DNA of 64,000 bases from Patiriisocius_A hiemis (GTDB lineage Bacteria; Bacteroidota; Bacteroidia; Flavobacteriales; Flavobacteriaceae). The notes beneath the pieces were generated by a model. It did no database searches and was not told the origin of the DNA. It saw only the letters and a list, made by a program, of their open reading frames with translations. Shown one piece after another: positions 59,685-64,000 of the stretch. The translations under genes were made by a program, and so were the position numbers. The stretch spans positions 124,001 to 188,000 of the forward strand of contig NZ_JAVRHZ010000001.1 of NCBI RefSeq assembly GCF_031846325.1. Reading direction: 5' to 3'. Each line of letters opens with the position of its first letter. Positions within the stretch are counted from its first letter, which is position 1.

Positions 59685-59957
59685 TTAGTTTACGCTACTC
59701 TGTAAGTCAGATCCAGCTTTAAACTTCACTACATTTTTTGCAGCGATTTGAATAGTTTTTCCTGTTTGAGGGTTTCTTCCTTCTCTTGCAGCTCTTTTAG
59801 AAACTGACCAAGAGCCAAAACCTACTAAAGATACTCTGTTTCCTTTTTTAAGTGAACCTTCTACATTTCCTAAGAAAGATTCCAATGCTTTTTTAGCTGC
59901 TGCTTTTGTTACTCCAGCATCTTCTGCCATTGCGTCGATTAAATCTGATTTGTTCAT
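59685..59957 (-). CDS. HU family DNA-binding protein
   Basis: The 90-residue protein is a standard HU: MNKSDLIDAMAEDAGVTKAA at the start, the beta-arm signature VGFGSWSVSKRAAREGRNPQ and TGKTIQIAAKNVVKFKAG (signature split at the arm tip). It bends and packs the chromosome as a dimer. The promoter just upstream is a close match to the phylum consensus, as fits a highly expressed gene. Confidence 0.95.
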   Translation of the reverse strand: MNKSDLIDAMAEDAGVTKAAAKKALESFLGNVEGSLKKGNRVSLVGFGSWSVSKRAAREGRNPQTGKTIQIAAKNVVKFKAGSDLQSSVN

Positions 59958-60009
59958 AATTTAGAATTTTAAAATTATTGTTGGTTAAACTTCTGTTTAA
60001 TTACTCTAC

Positions 60010-60039
60010 AAATTTAAACGGATTATCGGTTCAGGCAAG
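60010..60039 (-). promoter_or_regulatory. Promoter of the HU gene
   Basis: On the minus strand TTG (60039-60037), 19 bases, then TAAATTTG (60017-60010): the expected -33 and -7 elements at the expected spacing. Confidence 0.65.
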
Positions 60040-60141
60040 TAATGACGGGCAAAATGCCTGTTTTTGTTAATAACTTGGCGGGTTTGTTAATAAACCAAGC
60101 TTAATTTTACGATATTTTGTAATATCAGCAACAATGGGTGT

Positions 60142-61101
60142 TCACAAGGCTTTTGCATTTTTAGCAAAAGTAAAGCCATTTAAAAAAGATGCTGCATCCA
60201 TTTTTCGCTTGCCCGGAAATTGGAGAACCTTAATAATAAGGTATCCATTTTCTACAGCTATTTTAATAGTTTTTTTTGAAGTTACAATACTACCTATAGC
60301 TTCATCATGGTTTACTACCTCAAAATCTGATACATAAATTTTTACTTTATATATATCTTCTTCATTTTTAATTTTAGTCCAAGCTACGGGGTAGGGACTT
60401 AATCCTCTAACTAAGGCGTCAATTTTTTCTACTGGTTGTGACCAATCTATTCTTGTATTTTCTGGATGAAGCTTTGGTGCCTCTTTTAAATCTTTGGCAT
60501 CTTTTTGTATGTGTGTAGTTACTGCATTATTTTCAATTAATTGAACAGTATCTAAAACTAGCTTACTTCCTAGTCCCATAAGTTTGTCATGTAGAGTACC
60601 AGCAGTTTCTCTTTCTTCAATAGGAATTTCTGCAGATAGTAGGATAGCACCTGTGTCTATTTTTTCATCAATAAAAAAAGTAGTTACACCCGATTTTTCT
60701 TCTTGATTAATAATTGCCCAATTAATTGGAGCAGCACCTCTGTACTCTGGAAGTAAGGATGCGTGTAAATTAAATGTGCCATATTCTGGCATTTGCCAAA
60801 CTACTTTAGGAAGCATTCTAAAAGCGACTACAATCTGTAAATTAGCATTGAGGGATTCTAATTCTTTTAAAAAGTCTTCATTTTTTAAGTTTGTTGGTTG
60901 TAAAACCGTTAAGCCTTGTGATACTGCATAGTCTTTTACAGCAGACGTATTTAATTTTCTCCCTCTACCAGCTGGTCTATCTGGGGCGGTAATTACACCA
61001 ACAACATTCACTTTTTCTTCTACTAATTTTGAGAGCACACCAACGGCAAAGCCTGGCGTACCCATAAAAACAACTCGTATTTCTCTCTTTTCTTTTTTCA
61101 A
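60142..61101 (-). CDS. fmt: Methionyl-tRNA formyltransferase
   Basis: Fmt formylates initiator Met-tRNA with 10-formyl-tetrahydrofolate. The 319-residue enzyme has RVVFMGTPGFAVGVL at the start, VITAPDRPAGRGRKL, the active-site FNLHASLLPEYRGAAPINWA (catalytic His with the earlier Asn) and GVTTFFIDEKIDTGAILL. The C-terminal tRNA-binding part covers about residues 205-319. The recQ gene ends 4 bases upstream of its start, so they are cotranscribed. Confidence 0.96.
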   Translation of the reverse strand: MKKEKREIRVVFMGTPGFAVGVLSKLVEEKVNVVGVITAPDRPAGRGRKLNTSAVKDYAVSQGLTVLQPTNLKNEDFLKELESLNANLQIVVAFRMLPKVVWQMPEYGTFNLHASLLPEYRGAAPINWAIINQEEKSGVTTFFIDEKIDTGAILLSAEIPIEERETAGTLHDKLMGLGSKLVLDTVQLIENNAVTTHIQKDAKDLKEAPKLHPENTRIDWSQPVEKIDALVRGLSPYPVAWTKIKNEEDIYKVKIYVSDFEVVNHDEAIGSIVTSKKTIKIAVENGYLIIKVLQFPGKRKMDAASFLNGFTFAKNAKAL

Positions 61102-61104
61102 ACT

Positions 61105-63003
61105 TTATACTTTGTAATACTGATTTTTAAAATTAATTGCGACAGTTCCTTTATCTACCAATAGTTTTAAAACAGTAAGAATTATTTTGTCGTCAAAGGT
61201 ACTTTTTTCTGAAATTTCTCGTGAAGTCATTTCCCGTTCTTCAAGAAGATTTAAAATAGTGTCTGCTACTAAGTTTGTTTCTTTAGAACCTATGGAGGTA
61301 TCTTTTTTAGTACACACCGAACAAATACCACATTGAGTAGCATTGTCTTCGCCAAAATAGCGTACTAATTGTAAACTTTTACACTCTTTATTGTTAGCTA
61401 CATAACTTAGTACAGAAGCTACTTTCTTCTTTTTCTTTTCATTTTGTTGTTTAACATCTTTTGCAATACTATTTATGGTTTTGTCATCCTCCCGTGGGAT
61501 TAAAAATGTAATAGAAGCATCGGTTGTTTTAAGTTGTAATAAAACAATCTCTTCTTTTTCCATTTTTTTTAATTCCGAAATAATTTCTGGGATTTTTACT
61601 CCTGTCTTTTTTGAAATAAGGTCAAGGTTAATTTTTGTTTTTATTTCAAAAATACCAGGATACAAGCGTAGCATGGTTTTTCCAATTACTGAAGCTTTTG
61701 TATTGGTTTTAAAATAGCGCAACAAAGCTTCAGAAGTAAGAAGAAACTGTGCTGTAGAATACCTGCCAAACTGTTGTGAAAGCTGTAGTACCCCAAGTCT
61801 GTCTAGAGTTTGTAGTCCATTGTAAGTGAGAAGTGTATTTCTTTTATAAGTTTCACAAAAATCAACAAAGTTAAAATTGTGTTCTGTATAGCTTCCTTCT
61901 CCATAGGGTATTTGAAAATAATTGTTTAGGTTTCTATATAACAGTTTTAAATCTTTAGGTGTGGCTAGTGAACTTACAAACTGTTTTTCAACTAATTTTT
62001 TATCATATTCACTATAGAGAATAATTGCTTTGGCGTACTGTCCATCACGTCCAGCTCGTCCAGCTTCCTGAAAATAACTTTCTAAGCTATCAGGGAGTTG
62101 TATATGTATTACAAAGCGTACGTTGGGTTGATCTATTCCCATTCCAAACGCGTTAGTTGCAATCATAGTTGGAACGCTCCCGTCTTTCCATAAGGCTAGT
62201 CGTTGAATTTTTTCTTCTTTAGTTATGCCTCCGTGGTAAAAAGTACTTTTTATTCCTAAACTATTAAGGTGTTTACTAGTTTCAATCGCAGCTGATCTAC
62301 TTCTTACATATACAATAGCATTGCCAGTATTTGTTTTAAGTAATTGTTCTATATGATAAAGTTTATCTGTTACTTCTTGAATATGATAGGCGAGTAGGGG
62401 TCTTGTAAAAGAGTTTTTATATACTTTAGGTAATTCTAATTGTAACGAAACAATAGTGTCTTCTAATACTTCTGGTGTGGCTGTAGCTGTTAATGCTATA
62501 ATGGGAGTTAAGGGGTGTTGTTCTCTTAAAATTGTGATATTCTTATACGCAGGTCTAAAATCATTTCCCCATTGTGAGATACAATGTGCTTCATCTACAG
62601 CTATGAGGCATACATTCATCTGTTTTATATAGTTCTGAACTATATCTTGCTGTAAGCGTTCTGGAGATAGGTATAAAAATTTATAATTTCCATAACTAGC
62701 ATTGTCAAGAAGTGTATTTAATTCAGAAAAACTAACTCCACCTGTTATAGCAAGTGCTTTAATATCTTTTATTTTTAAACTTTTTACTTGATCATTCATC
62801 AAGGCAACTAGTGGGGAAACAACAATACAAATACCTTCTTGTGCTAAGGCAGGAACTTGAAAACAAATAGACTTTCCGCCTCCGGTAGGAAGTAATGCAA
62901 CAGTATCTTTTCCATCCAACACGCTCTCTATAATTGACTCTTGAGAGGGTTTAAAAGAAGTGTAACCCCAATATTTTTCAAGTATTTGTAAGGGTGTTTT
63001 CAA
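61105..63003 (-). CDS. recQ: ATP-dependent DNA helicase RecQ
   Basis: The 632-residue helicase has the RecQ order: motif 0 FKPSQESIIESVL, Walker A LLPTGGGKS, DEAH in AVDEAHCISQWGNDFRP, motif VI QEAGRAGRDGQYA, a zinc-binding part with C-x2-C-x2-C (CGICSVC) and a winged helix. The HRDC domain is not obvious; the C-terminal part ends in a short winged-helix-like tail. It acts in recombination and repair of stalled forks. It overlaps the ATPase gene upstream by 4 bases. Confidence 0.94.
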   Translation of the reverse strand: MKTPLQILEKYWGYTSFKPSQESIIESVLDGKDTVALLPTGGGKSICFQVPALAQEGICIVVSPLVALMNDQVKSLKIKDIKALAITGGVSFSELNTLLDNASYGNYKFLYLSPERLQQDIVQNYIKQMNVCLIAVDEAHCISQWGNDFRPAYKNITILREQHPLTPIIALTATATPEVLEDTIVSLQLELPKVYKNSFTRPLLAYHIQEVTDKLYHIEQLLKTNTGNAIVYVRSRSAAIETSKHLNSLGIKSTFYHGGITKEEKIQRLALWKDGSVPTMIATNAFGMGIDQPNVRFVIHIQLPDSLESYFQEAGRAGRDGQYAKAIILYSEYDKKLVEKQFVSSLATPKDLKLLYRNLNNYFQIPYGEGSYTEHNFNFVDFCETYKRNTLLTYNGLQTLDRLGVLQLSQQFGRYSTAQFLLTSEALLRYFKTNTKASVIGKTMLRLYPGIFEIKTKINLDLISKKTGVKIPEIISELKKMEKEEIVLLQLKTTDASITFLIPREDDKTINSIAKDVKQQNEKKKKKVASVLSYVANNKECKSLQLVRYFGEDNATQCGICSVCTKKDTSIGSKETNLVADTILNLLEEREMTSREISEKSTFDDKIILTVLKLLVDKGTVAINFKNQYYKV

Positions 63004-63563
63004 GAAATTAGCTTCAAGGTATTTACTATAAACTTAGTTCGCTCTTCTACAGTACCAATAGGAACTTCTGTGATGGAATGTCCAAAAAGCTCATACTCTT
63101 CCTTTAAAAACTTTGTAATCAATTTTGCCTGCTCAAAGTTTTCATAGCGTTCGTCATCATTAGTATGTATGGCTTCCCAAGGCGGTAATAAAAAAATATG
63201 GTCATAAGTATGTTTCCTACAAACTGTATTAAAACTGTCAGGGTAAGAAACAGCGATATACTTCATATATGCAGTTACGTCTGGGAGACCTCTATCATAA
63301 AAAATAATTGTTTCGGTACTTTCTTTGGCAGCTTTGTGTTGTGCCAGTCTACCATCTAGTAGTTTAGAACTAAATAATACTGGGTCTTCTAAAAAAAGTT
63401 GTTCAATCCCTTCGGCTTGTGCTTGTTTAATAACTTCTCTGGAGATTTCGGGCATACAAAAATAACCTTGTTTGTCTAAACTTTCAATTAAGGTTGTTTT
63501 TCCAGAGGAAGGACCTCCAATAAGTACAATTCTTTTTGTTTTCAAACCTTGCATTTTAGGCAA
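63000..63563 (-). CDS. NadR/Ttd14-like P-loop ATPase (AAA_28)
   Basis: The 187-residue protein has Walker A GGPSSGKTTLIESL, the helix EISREVIKQAQAEG, a Walker B-like IIFYDRGLPDV and KYIAVSYPDSFNTV. This is the pattern of AAA_28/Ttd14-like proteins, some of which are phosphotransferases related to nucleoside or nicotinamide kinases. The substrate is unknown. The start could also be Met4. It forms an operon with recQ and fmt. Confidence 0.85.
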   Translation of the reverse strand: MPKMQGLKTKRIVLIGGPSSGKTTLIESLDKQGYFCMPEISREVIKQAQAEGIEQLFLEDPVLFSSKLLDGRLAQHKAAKESTETIIFYDRGLPDVTAYMKYIAVSYPDSFNTVCRKHTYDHIFLLPPWEAIHTNDDERYENFEQAKLITKFLKEEYELFGHSITEVPIGTVEERTKFIVNTLKLIS

Positions 63564-63592
63564 ATTACGTAAATATTATTGATACATAAGTG

Positions 63593-63600
63593 TATCTTTG
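63593..63600 (+). promoter_or_regulatory. Promoter -7 element of the DUF493 gene
   Basis: TATCTTTG fits TAnnTTTG and lies 17 bases before the ATG at 63618. Confidence 0.5.
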
Positions 63601-63617
63601 CACCCTAATATAATAGT

Positions 63618-63908
63618 ATGTCACAAGATTCAAAACCTGAAGCTTTTTACAAACGCCTCAAAGAACAATTGGAAGGGGATACTAATTGGCCTGCTCCTTA
63701 TTTGTTTAAATTTATTGTCCCTGCTAGTAATGAAAAAATTGCAGAGATTGAGGCAATTTATGATGGTACAGATGCGTTGACTACTACTAGAGACTCTTCA
63801 AAAGGGACGTATACAAGTGTTTCAATAAAAGTAACGATGGATTCTCCAGATGCTGTTATTGAAAAATATCTGCAAGTTTCTAAGGTGAAAGGCGTGATTT
63901 CTTTATAA
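63618..63908 (+). CDS. DUF493 (YbeD-like) family protein
   Basis: The 96-residue protein has the ferredoxin-like DUF493 pattern: FYKRLKEQLEGDTNWPAPYL near the start, LFKFIVPASNEKIAEIEAIY (core YLFKFIVPAS), SSKGTYTSVSIKVTM, then a last helix and KVKGVISL. The fold resembles ACT-type regulatory domains. YbeD in Escherichia coli lies near lipoate genes, but no function is proven. The remaining 92 bases of the window hold no gene. Confidence 0.88.
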   Translation: MSQDSKPEAFYKRLKEQLEGDTNWPAPYLFKFIVPASNEKIAEIEAIYDGTDALTTTRDSSKGTYTSVSIKVTMDSPDAVIEKYLQVSKVKGVISL

Positions 63909-64000
63909 AATTAGTATTTTGCAATTCGATAATTATAAAACTTTTTTTAACGATTACTTCATAAGAGAGTTTGTAATTTTTACTTCATTAAATTTTTTAC

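Overview
The window is a piece of a Bacteroidota chromosome, most likely a marine or environmental member of the Flavobacteriaceae. Signs of this are promoters with the TAnnTTTG type -7 element, the near absence of Shine-Dalgarno sequences, AT-rich coding, tRNA genes without an encoded CCA, and several families typical of the group (DUF6495, DUF5916, DUF6660, HYC_CC_PP, carboxypeptidase-regulatory TonB receptors). The genus cannot be fixed from the sequence alone.

Layout. Positions 1-11700 are ordinary chromosome: a truncated LytTR response regulator, the rpsF-rpsR-rplI operon, a DUF6495 gene, a MacB-like permease, hisS, an M28 peptidase lipoprotein with a partner lipoprotein, an MBL-fold/double-rhodanese protein, a PA2169-type four-helix protein and a DUF5916 outer membrane protein. 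A tRNA-Ser(TGA) gene at 11708-11792 is the integration site for what follows. Its 3' end (CCTCTTTCTCCGC) recurs at 22468-22480 and 52274-52286, so two elements sit in tandem in the same tRNA gene. Chromosomal genes resume after 52286: thioesterase, nitroreductase, CsbD, cold-shock protein, lysA, sucC, tRNA-Met, two tiny membrane proteins, a START-like protein, an aminotransferase, YqgE, HU, fmt, recQ, an ATPase and DUF493.

Element A (about 11794-22480) carries a tyrosine integrase at its left end, an unknown 333-residue protein, an excisionase-like HTH protein, a protein with motifs of a divergent family-A polymerase palm, a complete Type III restriction-modification pair (mod, res), a second single-domain tyrosine recombinase and a 69-residue protein. 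Three of its promoters share one operator-like repeat, each placed exactly 16 bases before a TTTG promoter element. Direct repeats that look like integrase arm sites lie near both ends.

Element B (about 22481-52286) has no integrase of its own. Its left part is a tight nine-gene leftward operon. The outer genes form a DpnII-like restriction-modification system: a Dam-type methylase, a DpnII-like endonuclease and a DpnA-type methylase, followed by a DUF5655 nuclease-like gene. Inserted between them is a module of a MORC/MutL-like GHKL ATPase, an unknown 219-residue protein, a RES-domain protein and two small conserved proteins. This composite is the best candidate here for an undescribed defence system. 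Next come a rolling-circle Rep gene, the broken C-terminal remnant of a second polymerase-like gene, and a DUF6119/TIGR04141-like gene flanked by copies of the remnant's 3' end.

The right part of element B is a copper/zinc resistance island (33.8-50 kb): DUF6660, a TonB receptor, a Fur-family regulator, DUF3703, a Zn/Cd-type P-type ATPase, HYC_CC_PP, a CusA-type RND pump with TolC-like channel and CusB-like adaptor, a CopA-type ATPase, DUF305 and an HMA lipoprotein. After it lie two gene-poor stretches rich in inverted repeats, an HTH protein and two divergently placed conserved genes of unknown function.
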